Shown: positions 1 through 11,665, counted from the stretch's first letter. The stretch: DNA of 64,000 bases from Apiosordaria backusii (GCA_030549205.1 JAUKTV010000003.1:2046001-2110000); one strand, 5' to 3'. The notes: a model not told the origin generated them from the sequence alone. A program made the numbers and translations.

Positions 1-808
1 CAGGCACATAGAATCCAGAAGGTGGCGGGGGCATCGTCGAGAAGGGAGGAGGAGGTGGTGGCGGTGGTGGTGGGAGGCTCGAGATGGGAGGTGGTGGCGG
101 GACGGCTGTAACACCCAACGAGGCTGATGTTGAGCTGGCCGCATTGTATGGAAGGGGCGGAGGCGTCTCATATATAGACGGCCCTTCTTGCAATCGAATA
201 TGAAGGTGCGCGAGTGTTTTGATACTGTGTAGTTCTTTGTAGAGGGCGCGGCTAAGTTCGACACGGATGTTCCACCTGTAGAGGAGACTGTCAGTATCAA
301 GTGTGACAGAGTGGAGTTGTATGGCCTGAGCAGAAACAAAGTGATGGAAAACACACCTGAACCTCTCAAGAGCCCTTGCCTTGCGTAGCGTCAGGAGCAA
401 CAAAGTGTTCATGAACTTTCCGCAGCTGAGATTCGCAAGGTAGGCCTTGTACGCTGTTTCGGCTTTGTGACCGGCGCTGAGAGTGTCAAGAGACAAGTCT
501 CGGAGGTGTTGGGCATAGTTGTAGTCGCTTGTCACAAAGGTATCGAGCCCTCCAGCCAGCCCGTCTATGGGCGAGTCGTACTCGGGGTCATCTTCATCTG
601 GGAAGACAATGTGGAAATTGCGATAGAGTTGGGCGGCAGCGAGTTCTCGACAGTGTCTTGATACGAGGGCAAAGCATATCAGATCGGCCTGGGAGCAGTG
701 GCGGACAATTTCTTTCTGAACCTCATTAGGCAGGGTCATGAAACAGAGAGGTGGCTTCTCTGTCGCTGGCTGTGGAGGGCCGTCTGGTATGCCCGGAGAC
801 GAAGCCAT
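1..808 (-). CDS. F-box protein, 3' part outside the window
   Basis: Start is the ATG at 808-806, followed in frame by MASSPGIPDGPPQPATEKPP. Residues about 24-66 read as an F-box (LPNEVQKEIVRHCSQADLIC, then FALVSRHCRELAAAQLYRNF), the segment that binds Skp1 in SCF ubiquitin ligases. Exon 1 is 808-357 and ends in phase 2. An 81-bp intron (356-276) has a GTGTGT donor, a CTGAC branch site and a CTACAG acceptor. Exon 2 runs from 275 past the left edge. Exon 2 starts with an amphipathic stretch (WNIRVELSRALYKELHSIKT) and passes into a proline tract rich in PPPPP just before the edge. The substrate-binding part is not visible, so the target is unknown. F-box family membership is motif-based; a leucine-rich-repeat C-terminus would be usual but cannot be seen here. 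Confidence 0.75.
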   Translation of the reverse strand, partial: MASSPGIPDGPPQPATEKPPLCFMTLPNEVQKEIVRHCSQADLICFALVSRHCRELAAAQLYRNFHIVFPDEDDPEYDSPIDGLAGGLDTFVTSDYNYAQHLRDLSLDTLSAGHKAETAYKAYLANLSCGKFMNTLLLLTLRKARALERFRCVFHHFVSAQAIQLHSVTLDTDSLLYRWNIRVELSRALYKELHSIKTLAHLHIRLQEGPSIYETPPPLPYNAASSTSASLGVTAVPPPPPISSLPPPPPPPPPPFSTMPPPPSGFYVP

Positions 809-1734
809 ATTCGGAGTTATCTCTCAGAGGGACGGGGGCGCAAGCCAAGCGTTTCAGGGCTTATGTTTAAATGGGAGCCTCTTGATCAACGAACGGTGAA
901 GGAAGACGGGTATCGGAATTGGGATGCAAGATTTTGATTCTGGGAGTCTTTTTTCCTGGCGCCAAAGAAGCAGCCAGCCGTTCGTTGTTGCAGAGGGGTT
1001 CATTATTGAAGTGCGGCAGAGACAGCGGAATCGACAAGTCTGGCCAAGAGCCGGGGGGTGCCTTAGCGGATGTGCAGCAGGACTCTGCAGGTGGGGGACG
1101 CGGGCGGGAGAGGCTTGGGCTGACTATCCCCATAGCGCTCGGGCCATCTCGAATTCCACTGGAACCTTTTAAAGCAAATCCAACATCTGATTTTCTCTTT
1201 CTGTTTGATGGTCTGTGGCACCTGACAGCGTCCAAGCGGTTGTTTGCTGGAGACCCAACGAACCTGGATATATGCAGGGCCCTTGTGCCTATTGCTCACT
1301 GATTTGTTCATGTTTATACAGTGCCGTCTATCCGTCCATCTATGCCCGTATATGCATAGAGATCGGGTCATATCCACCAATCCCTAGGCATCCACGCAGT
1401 AGTCACTGTATGAGATGCTCATTTGGCATGATTTATCAAAGCAAGATTTTGTTTATATCTCATACCCTCCCTCCCTCGGATGATTCTTTGAGGCTATATT
1501 CTCTCTTTCAGTATTTCCTTCATTGAAGTTGCAACCTACCGGTTGGCGCAGTGGTCGATCATGAGGCAAGGTCGATTGGGGCGAATCATTTCCCTTGGCT
1601 TTCAACCGTGGGTTGCAGTTGCATGTGCCACAAGCCAACAACTCAACCGAGCCTTGTAAAGGTCCAACTTTTTCATCCTCCTTTACCACAAACACGGCGC
1701 CAATCGCTGCTTTTCTTTCAATTCTTTAGCGACC
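809..1734. promoter_or_regulatory. divergent intergenic region between the F-box and transglutaminase-like genes
   Basis: This 926-bp gap separates two genes transcribed away from each other, so it must hold both promoters. The short ORFs here overlap each other on both strands and show no recognisable family. The bases before the ATG at 1735 read AGCGACCATGG, a good fungal start context. I see no RNA gene. Confidence 0.4.
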
Positions 1735-3763
1735 ATGGCAGACGTAGAGGAACCGCGCTTTAATACGCTGGCAGAGCGCATTGCAGCTCTCAATGCTCAA
1801 AAGAACTTTAAAGCGCCCCCTTCCACGGCAGGGAAGCGTGCCCCGCCCCCTCCCCCTCCAGTGAGGGCCGCAACGGTACAGACACCACCATCATCACAAC
1901 CGCCGCCAGCTGAAACAAAACCGGCGATGCCTCCTCGCCCAGTGAGGGCTTCCACTGAGAAACTTCCACCTCCGCTTCCTCGTCGGACAACTACCGATAC
2001 AGAGAATGGAGATGGACCATCACCAGCGCCTGGCCGTGCCCTACCACCTCCGTTGCCTTCACGAGATTCACCCTCCGCAAAGATGACACCCCCGGCCCTT
2101 CCCTCTCGAAGGCCGTCCTCCAACCTCACCATTCCTACACCTGGAGGCCGAAGGAATTCCAACTCTTCAGATGTCTCGTACATGTCCACTGTATCAAGTC
2201 TGTCCCTGAACCACGGAGACGGGCAGACGCCAAGGAGGGGACTCCCCCCTCCGTTAGAACAGGCAAAGCTCCCCCCTTTACCACCCACCCGTCGTGAGCT
2301 GGAGGCCAAAGCGAAAGACGAGGCCGCAAACATCCCACCTCTTCCTCGCCGTGTCACAGAACCCCCTCCCCGAGCTATACCGGAGCTTCCCACCACCAGG
2401 CCTTCCTTACCCCCTCGACTTCCATCCAGACCGGCAAAGTCAAACGAGGCACCATCACCTGCACTCCCAGCTAGACGTCTTCCCCCTCCTCCATCCAGCT
2501 ACAAGACCCCCAAATCCGCCCTCGAGCTCGGCTTCAGTTCAGGCAAACCCAAACCACCCTCCGAAGACGCGCCACCCCCTATCCCCATTGCCTCCCGTCC
2601 CAGTCTCTCCCAAATCGAAGCCATACGCTCCGCCTCAACCCCCTCCCCAGCAACAGTCACCTCCCCAGCAGCAGGTGGTAATGAACCAAGCTGCCTCACC
2701 TGCCGCGACTTTTCCGGCCCAGACACAATCGCCTCTCAGCACCCCTACACCTCCCTCCCCCGTCCGGACCCCATCTCCTACCTAGCCCACCACCTCTGCT
2801 CCCCCTTCCCCAGCCCCACCGACAAAGCCCGCGCCATCTTCTCCTGGTGCCACCACAACATCTCCTACGACACCCACGGCTTCTTCAACAATTGCATCCC
2901 CCGCGGCCAGACCCCCGCAGAAACCATCTTTTCCGGGCGGGCAGTCTGCGAAGGATACGCCCGCGTCTACGAAGCCATCGCCCTCGCGGCGGGGCTTTCG
3001 TGTGTAGTAGTCGGCGGACACGGCAAAGGGTACGGTTTCAACCCCGTGAAAAAGGGGGAAGCCTGCCCCCCGCGGAAAGCCTCAGGTCACGCGTGGAATG
3101 CTGTCATGATTGATAACCATGAGTGGAAGCTGATTGATGCTTGTTGGGGGGCGGGGCATATATGCGGGAATAATAACTTGTATAAGCGGGAGTTTAGTCC
3201 GGGGCAGTTTACGATGAGGAATGAGGATTTTGGGAGGAGTCATTTTCCGGAGGATCCAGCGCACTTTTATCGCGAGGATGGGAGGGTGTTGAGTTGGGAG
3301 GAGTATATCCTTGGAGACCTTGAAGGGGAGGAGCCGGCGAGGTGGTGTGGGGATGCGACAACGGAAGGGTTGGATGAGGGTAATTTTGAGCCGAGAAAGA
3401 AGGAGATTGGTGTGAGTAATTCGGGGGAGGGGAGGTGACGAGGTTTCAGTTTGCAAAGATTTGTCCGCATTGGACGGCGGAGAGGAATGGGAAGGGGAAG
3501 GAGTATTTGATTTGCTTGAGGTTTGGGGAGGATAGCCAGAGGGGGGGAAGGAGCAGTTTGTGGTGCTGGAGACGGATGGGTACTGGTGGTGGTTGGATGT
3601 GAGGACGAGGGAGCTGGGGAGGCCGGGGCAAGCTGTTAGGTTGGTTGGGTTGCAGACTGTCGACGGAAAGGATGCGAGGGGGATGACGAGGGGGGAGTGG
3701 GAGAGGAAGAAGGGGAGGTGCGGGTTTAGTTTTTGTTATATGGTGGAGTGGACTTTGGTTTGA
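1735..3763 (+). CDS. proline-rich transglutaminase-like protein (Cyk3/kyphoscoliosis-peptidase type), frame broken twice
   Basis: The N-terminal ~320 residues are disordered and rich in PPLP/PPPP motifs that would suit SH3 partners; no SH3 domain of its own is visible. From about residue 325 follows a transglutaminase-like fold with a complete triad: Cys405 (RAVCEGYARVYE), His452 (SGHAWNAV) and Asp468 (WKLIDACWG). Related fungal proteins act in cytokinesis or as inactive or protease-like TGc proteins; the role here is inferred. The first open frame stops at 3436-3438, but the family-like C-terminus continues in two other frames: RFQFAKICPHW from 3441 and VVLETDGYWWWLDV from 3560, ending at 3763. 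One extra G near 3431-3435 and one in the G7 run at 3541-3547 would join all three segments. I therefore read this as one gene with two single-base deletions, real or from assembly. The start is chosen for MADVEEPRFNTLAERIAALN, with no intron needed. Confidence 0.75.
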
Positions 3764-4419
3764 AAGAGGTTTGGCTTGAATGACATGATGGTAGAACATT
3801 TTTTGGGGTTGGTGTGAAATCCACCCATGGGATCGTGAGTCTTGTACGGTTCGGACGAACAGACACACAGACCTAAGTACAGGAACGAACAAGCGTGATT
3901 ACAAGAGGAAGATATCTTGGTAGAATTTACACTATTTTACTCGCTCTTTCATAAAACTATATAAACATCCCAACCGTGCTCAAAACACACGCCGAAATTA
4001 ACACCTGCCTAAACCCACCCATCCATGATCCAAGCGGACTGTCCTCCTTATTTTTATACTTGCGAAATATTCCCCTCCTCCCATCGGTCCTCGTCATGAT
4101 CCTGAAGACCTCAATTAGGTATTTCCTATCCTGGAAGGTTGACAGCGAAAGCAAGAACGTATAAAAATGCTTTGAAACTATCCAATCCATGAGATATAAC
4201 AAAAAAAACAGGATTTGCTTCCATTTTGCAACAGCCCATCCCAGGTATCATAGTACATTACTACACATTTCACACCCATAACAATAAAACAAAGGAAGCC
4301 AACCCAACCAATAATCCAGTATTTGAAACCCCAATCACGCCATCCTAATTGCTTTTTGCTATTCCCCCTTCTCCCATCCAATTCGTTTTCCAGTACTTCT
4401 CCCTAGCCAAACCATCTCT
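3764..4419. other. convergent intergenic region (3' UTRs)
   Basis: These 656 bp lie between the 3' ends of the transglutaminase-like gene (+) and LEU1 (-), so they should hold both 3' UTRs and polyadenylation sites. The composition is AT-richer than the flanking genes. Two small ORFs overlap antiparallel here without recognisable content. I see no separate gene. Confidence 0.5.
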
Positions 4420-6875
4420 CTACCACTCCAAAGGCTCTGTCTTCACATCCCCCCTGTTCGTCTTGGGCACCGGCACCGCCTTGGCAGCCAGCTTCCCACC
4501 CTGCCCCTTCCTCTTCAGGTACGCCCTGCCATCCAGCCACGGCGTCTCGAGCGTCATCTTCTTCTCAAACTCGGAGATCTTATCCTCGAGCTGCATAGTA
4601 AGACCAATGTCGTCGAGCCCGTTGACCAGGCAGTGCTTCCTGAACTCCTCGACCTCAAACCCGCAGATGGTGTTGCCATCCTGATCCTTGATGAGCTGGT
4701 TGGGCAGGTCAATCTCGACCTCGCGACCGGCGACAGCCTCGGCGTGGACCTTCTCCAGATCGTCCTTGTTCTTGATCGCGATGGGGAGCATGCCGTTCTT
4801 GAAGGAGTTGTTGAAGAAAATGTCGGCAAAAGAAGGAGCAATGACGCTCTTAACGCCAAAGTCGTTCAGAGCCCACGGGGCATGCTCACGAGAAGAACCG
4901 CAGCCAAAGTTGCCACCGGTGCAGACGATGATCTTGGCCTGGCGGTATGGTTCCTGATTGAGAACAAAGTCGGGGTTCTCGGTGTTGGCATCAATGTAAC
5001 GCCACTCGTAGAAGAGGGCCTTGCCAAGACCAGTGCGCTTGATAGTCTTCAGGAACTGCTTGGGGATGATGGCATCGGTGTCAATGTTAGCCTTCTCCAT
5101 AGGAGCAGCAATACCCTTCAAGACGGTGAACTTGGGAAGACCGGTGCTGCCAGCCTTGGGCACGGAGGTGTTAACCTGAGGAGACAAGTCCTCGGGCTGG
5201 TCGGTAAGAGCCTCCTTCTCATGGTCATCGGTCTCAATCCGCTCATCGGGATGAGCCTTGCCTGTGGTAGTCTCAGGAGCAACAGCGGCCTCGATATGAG
5301 GGCTGCCCTTGTACTCAGCAAGCTTTCTCACATCAGCCAGCTTACCGACGATGGCAGCAGCAGCAGCCATCACAGGAGACATGAGGTGGGTCCGGCCCTG
5401 AGCACCTTGACGGCCCTCAAAGTTACGGTTGCTGGTGGATGCGCATCTCTCCTTGGGCGACAGAATGTCAGGGTTCATGCCCAGGCACATACTGCAGCCA
5501 GCCTCGCGCCACTCGAAGCCGGCATCGGTGAAAATCTTGTCAAGACCCTCCGCCTCAGCCTGCTCCTTAACGAGACCGGAGCCGGGGACAATGAGGGCAC
5601 GCTTGATGTTGGCGGCAATTGTCTTGCCCTTGACTACCGAAGCAGCCGCGCGAAGATCCTCGATTCTAGAATTGGTGCAAGAGCCGATGAAAACCTTGTC
5701 GACCACAATGTCCTCCATGGGAGTCCCTGCCGTGAGACCCATGTACTCCAGCATGCGGCGGCCCGCAGCCTTCTTGGCCTCGGTGGGGAAAGTTTCGGGA
5801 TCGGGAACGATGCCGGTAATGGGGACAACGTCCTCAGGGCTGGTGCCCCAAGTAACAGTGGGGATGATGTCCTTGCCGTCGATATGAACATCAATGTCGT
5901 ACTTGGCATCGGGGTCGGACTGCAGGGACTTCCAGTAGGCGACCGCCTTGTTCCACTCGTCAGACCCGTACTTGGGTGCCAGCGGTCTGCCCTTGAGATA
6001 CTCGAAAGTGATCTCATCGGGAGCAACCATGCCGGCTCTGGCACCTCCCTCGATGGCCATGTTGCAGATGGACATGCGAGCTTCCATGCTCAGGCTGCGG
6101 ATGACGGAACCAGCAAACTCAATAACCGACCCGGTACCACCAGCAGTACCGATCTTGCCGATGATGTGCAGGACCACATCCTTGGAGCTGACACCAGGGG
6201 CCAGCTCACCGTCGACCAATATCCTCATGTTCTTGCTGCGCTTTGTGATCAAGGTCTGCGTAGCGAGAACATGCTCGACTTCACTGGTCCCGATACCGAA
6301 GGCGAGGGCACCGAAGGCGCCGTGGGTCGAGGTGTGACTGTCACCGCACACGACGGTTGTGCCAGGCAGAGTAAAACCCTGCTCGGGTCCGATAACGTGG
6401 ACAATACCTTGTCTCTTGTCGCTCAGGCCAAAGTATGTGACGCCGAACTTCTTGACATTCTCCTCGAGGGTCACGCATTGTGTCCGAGAGTCGTCCTCCT
6501 GAATGAAGCTGGCAATGTCTTTGAGAGTTTTTCTCGACGTTGTGGGGACATTCTAGAAGGATTGAGTGTCAGGGACTGGTAGGTTGAGGATTCATTGTAT
6601 ACAAAAACTTACGTGGTCAGTTGTGGCAAGAGTGCAGTCTGGTCTCCGAACCTTGCGTCCGGCCTTTTCTAAGCCCTCGAAGGCTTGCTGTTGACAGTGT
6701 TAGTTTGGTGTTTGGTCTGACATCATAGGAATAGCTGACATACTGGGGAGGTGACCTCATGTACGAGATGGCGGTCGATGTACAGAAGAATGGTACCATC
6801 GAGCTTCTCGTCGACAATGTGGGCCTGGAAGACCTTGTCGTAGAGGGTTTGTGGTGTTCGCTCGGCAACCGGCAT
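4420..6875 (-). CDS. LEU1: 3-isopropylmalate dehydratase (alpha-isopropylmalate isomerase), leucine biosynthesis
   Basis: This enzyme interconverts 2- and 3-isopropylmalate, the second step of leucine synthesis. Three exons give 779 aa, the usual length for the one-chain fungal enzyme: 6875-6744, 6687-6613 and 6552-4420. Introns are GTATGT...CAACAG (56 bp) and GTAAGT...TTCTAG (60 bp). The large aconitase-type domain carries the 4Fe-4S cysteines in VFIGSCTNSR (about Cys361) and AGCSMCLGMNPD (about Cys422 and Cys425), plus CGDSHTSTHGAFGALAFGIG. A low-complexity linker (about 495-540) leads to the small swivel domain, with ANIDTDAIIPKQFLKT and GGNFGCGSSREHAPWAL. All key residues are present and the frame is intact. 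The start MPVAERTPQTLYDKVF fits the family and no mitochondrial presequence is evident. A long antisense ORF overlaps it and is a shadow. Regulation by a Leu3-type factor would be expected, but I did not find a clean CCGG-N2-CCGG site. Confidence 0.97.
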
Positions 6876-8767
6876 TTTCTTGTGTGGTTTGCTTGTATCT
6901 GCTTTTCTTGTGACGTCTGGTTCTTCCTCCCGGGAGTTATTGTTTCCGCCGTCTCGATGTGATGGATCGGGTGATTGACGGAGGTCTGAAATACAACTTC
7001 TTTTTCAGACGTGTGTACCCGGTCTTTGTTTGGTTTCTGTTCCCTTCGGGAAAAAAAGATTTGGAGTTGGGTGTGGAACAGAAGAAACGAGTTCCTTCAG
7101 ATGGAAACTTGATCAAAAGGTAATCGAAGAGGATGTGGCAAAAAACCCCAACAATCCTAAAAAGTATCAAAATAAGCTTGGGAACCTTTTTCCTTCCCTT
7201 TTCTTGTGAGAGGCAACTGGGTTCAAATACAAACTTATAAAAGTCCCCTCTCCCCTCCCCCCGAGGCGATGACATGCTGCTACAAAAGACACCCGTGAGT
7301 TTGCGGCGGCCGATGATCGGAGAGCTGCAGCTTGCTCCGGTTCACGGAATGCGGGGTGGCCACTTCAATTTCTAAAGAACACTCCCCCATTGGTCATCTT
7401 GCCCCAGGATGGCCTGCTTGGGGGGAGCGGGGTAACAAACCCAAGATCAAAAACCCCACCCCACACCGCACACCTCCACTGTGCGAGAGAACAAAGTTAG
7501 CGTACCGCCCGGGCCGGAATGGAAGGTTCGAAAAGCCAGCCTAGCAAGGTCGGGTGTTGCCCCACCAAAACAGCGATCAACCCAGGGTCCCAGACAGAGC
7601 TTCATCCACCATCTCTACGTAACGACAACAGCTTCCATTCGGGGCAAACAAGAAAGCTCTGTAGAATCTTTCATACTCTCTCAGTTTCTATACCATATAA
7701 AAATAATCATATTCTGAGGGATAAAAAACCTATGTTAAGCCGATAGAAGCCCTGTGTTCCCAGACCGATATTCCGTAGATCATTCACACCCCTCCACCTC
7801 CCGTGCTCGCCGCCGCGGCATTGCTCTCTCTCTCTCTCTCCAACAAAAATCCCGACATTTCCCCACATTCTCGTCTGATTCCCGAATCCGAATCGAAACA
7901 GGAATCCCGACTTACACTCACCACTCATACTCCCACTTACACATCCACAGCACCAAGTCCTTCCACGTTCCTCCAAGTCGTACTTTACGCCTTTAAAACA
8001 CCAAGCAACACAACACCAGAGGTATCTACCAGGTACCTACCTTACAGTGGGAAGGGATCATCCTGTCCGTTAATGATCCGGTTGGCTACCTTATATTGGG
8101 TACATCAAGAGGTGAGGACTCGTGATACCTAATATGTGCTTTATTAGCTGAACCCCCACGTTTTTTTGTCTTTTTTGGTAGATTTCGTCACCGCTTCGTG
8201 ATGATTACTGCATGTTTGTTTCAATCCAGACCCCGGCCGAGACAATATATCTGGAAGGTGGGTGGATGGATGAATAGACGGTGAGGAGGTGGGAAATTGG
8301 GGAATGGTTTATGCCGCCCGGCCGGCCGAGGGAAGCTTGATCTCGGTTTCTTGGAGATGCTGATCGTGTTGGAAACAATACACTGTAAGAGAGTCAAGAA
8401 AGTACAGCATGTACATCCCTCCCAAACAAGCCCATCTCTCTCATCAAGGCGGAAAATGCGAATTGCCGACCCATTCCTATGGGGTAAAATACAGTACCTA
8501 GTACCCCAAGCTCTCCTTATCGGGCTGTAACCTCACCGTGTAACCCACACTCCCGCTTGAACAACACATCTGCTTATCATCAGTCCATCAGTATCAGCCA
8601 GAAAACCCCCCATACTCTCACAAAAAAAGAAGGCAACGAGTGTTCCCTTGTTCGATATCGCTACTTCATATCGACTATCTACTGTCGTACAAGAGTACCA
8701 GTACCGTTCTTCTGTTCCACAAATACCATCTCAACTTCCCCATCTATCGCCCGCCCCATACTTTACA
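6876..8767. promoter_or_regulatory. intergenic region: LEU1 promoter side and 3' end of the 965-aa gene
   Basis: This 1.9-kb gap holds the LEU1 promoter and 5' UTR on its left part and the 3' UTR of the next minus-strand gene on its right part. It contains a CT microsatellite (about 7,825-7,842) and an inverted CCAAT (ATTGG near 7,390). Short ORFs are scattered and mutually overlapping. I find no recognisable protein and no tRNA. Confidence 0.45.
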
Positions 8768-11665
8768 TCAAAACCCAGCAATAACAGCCATCCCCTTACC
8801 CACCGCTTTGACCAGTCTCACAAACCAAACAAACCCCCTGACCAACCACATCCCCGCCGATAATGCCCCAAATAGAAACACCACCGCACTTACACCTACC
8901 CCACAATCTTCCCATGTCGATTCCGCCAGCTGGAACCGTTTCCTCAGCTCCGACTCAGCATCAAAAACAGGCCAGACCATACGCCAGTATGCTTCCACCA
9001 GTCGGGCAATCATAGTCAACACCACAATCATCCAGCTCACCACCTCTCTGCACACCTCACCAACCTTCAGGGAACCCCTGAACCGGAGCCTTACCACTTC
9101 AGCTTCACCTCCCTCTTTTGTGACCGTTTGCTGCTTGCTGTCCCCCGCTAGCGTCTCCAAGCAGGCTAGCTCTAGGCTTTGGTCATTTCGACCTCCCTCC
9201 GGCTCCGCTGCGGCCTTGGCTTTGACTCCCGCCCCACGGGGAAGTTGCCGATCCGACATCGTTGTTTGTTTAAACCATGCCGACGCCGACACCGGAACCG
9301 GCACGGTCCGCGTCCGGTGACTTGACGTCGGCTCCTTTATCGGTAACGGTTGTGACTCTGTCTTCAGCTCTGTTTGATCTTGAAAGAGATGTGTAAATGC
9401 TGCTCTTGCTGCTCCGCGTGCGATGGCCTGATCCAGCTTCTCGTCTGCTGGCTGAGCAGGTGGCTGATGATGATGTTGACGACTTAGGGTAGAGGTGGAC
9501 TTTGGCGACGATGGGCTTGGAGTGTGAAGGACGACGGTGCCGTGTTCGTCCGCGTCTGGCTCCTTTCTCATTGTCTTGCGCATCTCTTTGGGCCCCAACT
9601 GCTCCTCTTTTCCTGCTGTGATGTCCTGAGACTTGCCGCCGCCCTCTTCCTCGGCCTTCTTCTCTTCGTGCGGTGTCAATAACGTAGAAGCGTTCTGTTG
9701 TTTTGGTTCTTCTGGTGGAGGTGGCGGGTCGTGAGCAATCGGAAGCACCGTCACCTCCAGCTCTGAAATGACTGTCGAGGTCGCTGTTGTCTTGATAATC
9801 TGGTCTTCGGAGCTCGGCAAGTTGTTCGGTTGCGTGTCGATGAGGGAAGCGGGCGCGTCCGAATAAACGCTGCTGGGCGTCCGGCTCAGAGACAATGGTG
9901 ATGTTGGGGCCGAGCTTTCCATTATCATTGACATCGGTGACTGAGGACCGTCTTTCCACTCGTCGGTCGCTTCGCCGCAGGGACGGCCGTATACGAGCAG
10001 GAGAGGCCGATTGTGTCCGGAGCCAGTAGTGGTGGTGATGGGTGTGTAAGCAGATGGGGGTTCCTGGTTTTGATCCAGATTTCTCAGTCCTCTCTCGGAA
10101 GGACCCCCCCAAAGCTCCATGGCGGTGGTGTGAGCTTGATTGCTCTCGTCCAGGCAGCTTAGATCCTCTATCAGCCTGGTCGCCCATAGATCCGATGGGT
10201 TCACGTTCTCCAGCTCCAGGGATTTGCTACTGGTGATCCTTGGGGGGATCCTGCTCCCTGACAGACTGTAGCGGAGCCAACGTTGTTTGAAGCTGCGATT
10301 TTGTTGCTCCTCCGACTGGCCGTCGGCGGATTGGTTTGTGTCCGGGCGGCCTGAGGATATACGACGAGGAATCATCGGTGGAAGGCTGAACCGTAGCGAC
10401 TTTGGTCTTCGGAGTGAATGTGGTTGTGCCATTGGTGGCTCTCCCTTGTCTCCCACGTTCTTCGGTGTCGGATATTGGTGACGGGGATGCTGTCTCGAGG
10501 GGATGGGCAAGTTGGTGTCTCCTCCTCGAAGGGCGGGACGGTTTGGTCGAACCGCCGTCGCCGCCGTCGCCATTCCTAAAAAAGGGCCCCGGGATGGGCT
10601 GGCGCTGACGGGGGTTTTGTGAATCGTGGTTGCCTCACTGTCTGAAGTGTCGGGGGACATCACGCTCATTTGTGACTGCGGTATGGGGCTCAAGTCCGGC
10701 TCGGCCACATAAGCCCAGGCTGCTCCCTCTTTCCGCCACATGACATTTCCACCATGCTGGTTCAACACTGTTCTGACTGCCTCCTTTCTCCGCTCCGCCT
10801 TTTGGTGTTCCTTTTTTAGTTGAGCCTCAGTCTTGGCAGCAACATATGCCTCTCGAGCATCCTGTGCAGTGTGAGCAAGGGTTGCCAAGTGGGAGTCGGT
10901 GGGAGACGAAAAGGAAGCGGTTGCGTCTTCAGAGCTGGTGGTTGGGGTGATGACGTCCATTACACCCGTGTAAGGGTTGATACTAGTCACCCCGAGGAAA
11001 TCGCCGCTTTGCTTGAGCGTCCGCCGTTGCTGGCGGAGCTCCTGCTTTGCGAGGTAGATCTCCCGGGTATCCGCCGTGGGCCGTGTAGGCTGGGGCATCG
11101 GAATGTTACTCGTCTGTGCTGCTGAGTTACCTGGATGAGCCCAGTCCCGTCTTTCAACCTGAACAGGAGGAGGGTTTTCCTTCCTCAGCGCGGCCGTGTT
11201 GATTGTCAACCTCGGCAGCGATGATGCAGGTTGTTTGCCCGAGGTGGCTCGAGTGCTCTGAGTTCGACGAGGAATTGGTATGGGCATGTTCCAACGACTG
11301 GCCGGGATGATATCGGAGTCGTGGGGACCTGTGATCCGGCTTTGGGCATTGCTTGTGGTCCGGATTGGTATGCTGCTGCCCTTCTGCCCATCGGCCGAAG
11401 ACGAAGAGTTACTTTTGTGGCGAACAGTACCACCCTTCTCTGGGCGTTTACTTGGGCGAAGTTTATTAAAGAAGCTGGACATGGATGTGGTGATGTTCCT
11501 CCTGTTCGCAGGAGGGGGAGATCTATCTGAGAGTCTGGTAGGCAAGGCCTTGACATCTCCTTGGCGGTTGTTCCGGTCGTCCAGCACCCGAAATGTGGAC
11601 GGGGACGGCGCTTGGGTACGTCCCTGGCGCAAGGCGGCAGACATGTTGAATACCGGGTAGTTCAA
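8768..11665 (-). CDS. conserved-type protein of unknown function, disordered with two C-terminal membrane segments
   Basis: A single uninterrupted 965-codon frame with C-rich third positions is clearly coding. I do not recognise a named family. Residues 1-190 are basic, Ser/Pro-rich and probably disordered. A charged helical block follows (AKQELRQQRRTLKQSGDF, then NPYTGVMDVITPTTSS), and about 275-310 looks like a coiled coil (AAKTEAQLKKEHQKAERRKE) before MWRKEGAAWAYVAEPDLSPI. The rest is low complexity until the last ~95 residues. Those contain two hydrophobic segments (about 876-900, VVSWMIVVLTMIARLVEAYW; about 925-945, VGVSAVVFLFGALSAGMWLV), suggesting a tail-anchored or hairpin membrane protein facing the cytosol. 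The start could be Met1 or the Met at 11,644 (MSAALRQGRTQAPSPSTFRV), which looks the more natural N-terminus. Confidence 0.8.
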   Translation of the reverse strand: MNYPVFNMSAALRQGRTQAPSPSTFRVLDDRNNRQGDVKALPTRLSDRSPPPANRRNITTSMSSFFNKLRPSKRPEKGGTVRHKSNSSSSADGQKGSSIPIRTTSNAQSRITGPHDSDIIPASRWNMPIPIPRRTQSTRATSGKQPASSLPRLTINTAALRKENPPPVQVERRDWAHPGNSAAQTSNIPMPQPTRPTADTREIYLAKQELRQQRRTLKQSGDFLGVTSINPYTGVMDVITPTTSSEDATASFSSPTDSHLATLAHTAQDAREAYVAAKTEAQLKKEHQKAERRKEAVRTVLNQHGGNVMWRKEGAAWAYVAEPDLSPIPQSQMSVMSPDTSDSEATTIHKTPVSASPSRGPFLGMATAATAVRPNRPALRGGDTNLPIPSRQHPRHQYPTPKNVGDKGEPPMAQPHSLRRPKSLRFSLPPMIPRRISSGRPDTNQSADGQSEEQQNRSFKQRWLRYSLSGSRIPPRITSSKSLELENVNPSDLWATRLIEDLSCLDESNQAHTTAMELWGGPSERGLRNLDQNQEPPSAYTPITTTTGSGHNRPLLLVYGRPCGEATDEWKDGPQSPMSMIMESSAPTSPLSLSRTPSSVYSDAPASLIDTQPNNLPSSEDQIIKTTATSTVISELEVTVLPIAHDPPPPPEEPKQQNASTLLTPHEEKKAEEEGGGKSQDITAGKEEQLGPKEMRKTMRKEPDADEHGTVVLHTPSPSSPKSTSTLSRQHHHQPPAQPADEKLDQAIARGAARAAFTHLFQDQTELKTESQPLPIKEPTSSHRTRTVPVPVSASAWFKQTTMSDRQLPRGAGVKAKAAAEPEGGRNDQSLELACLETLAGDSKQQTVTKEGGEAEVVRLRFRGSLKVGEVCREVVSWMIVVLTMIARLVEAYWRMVWPVFDAESELRKRFQLAESTWEDCGVGVSAVVFLFGALSAGMWLVRGFVWFVRLVKAVGKGMAVIAGF

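Noticed and set aside
1797..2396. 199-codon minus ORF inside the transglutaminase-like gene
   Set aside because: It is the reverse of the proline-rich region (glycine-rich output), an ordinary shadow.
4633..6582. 649-codon plus-strand ORF opposite LEU1
   Set aside because: It is the antisense shadow of the LEU1 exon. The minus strand gives a complete, highly conserved enzyme, while this frame has no family likeness.
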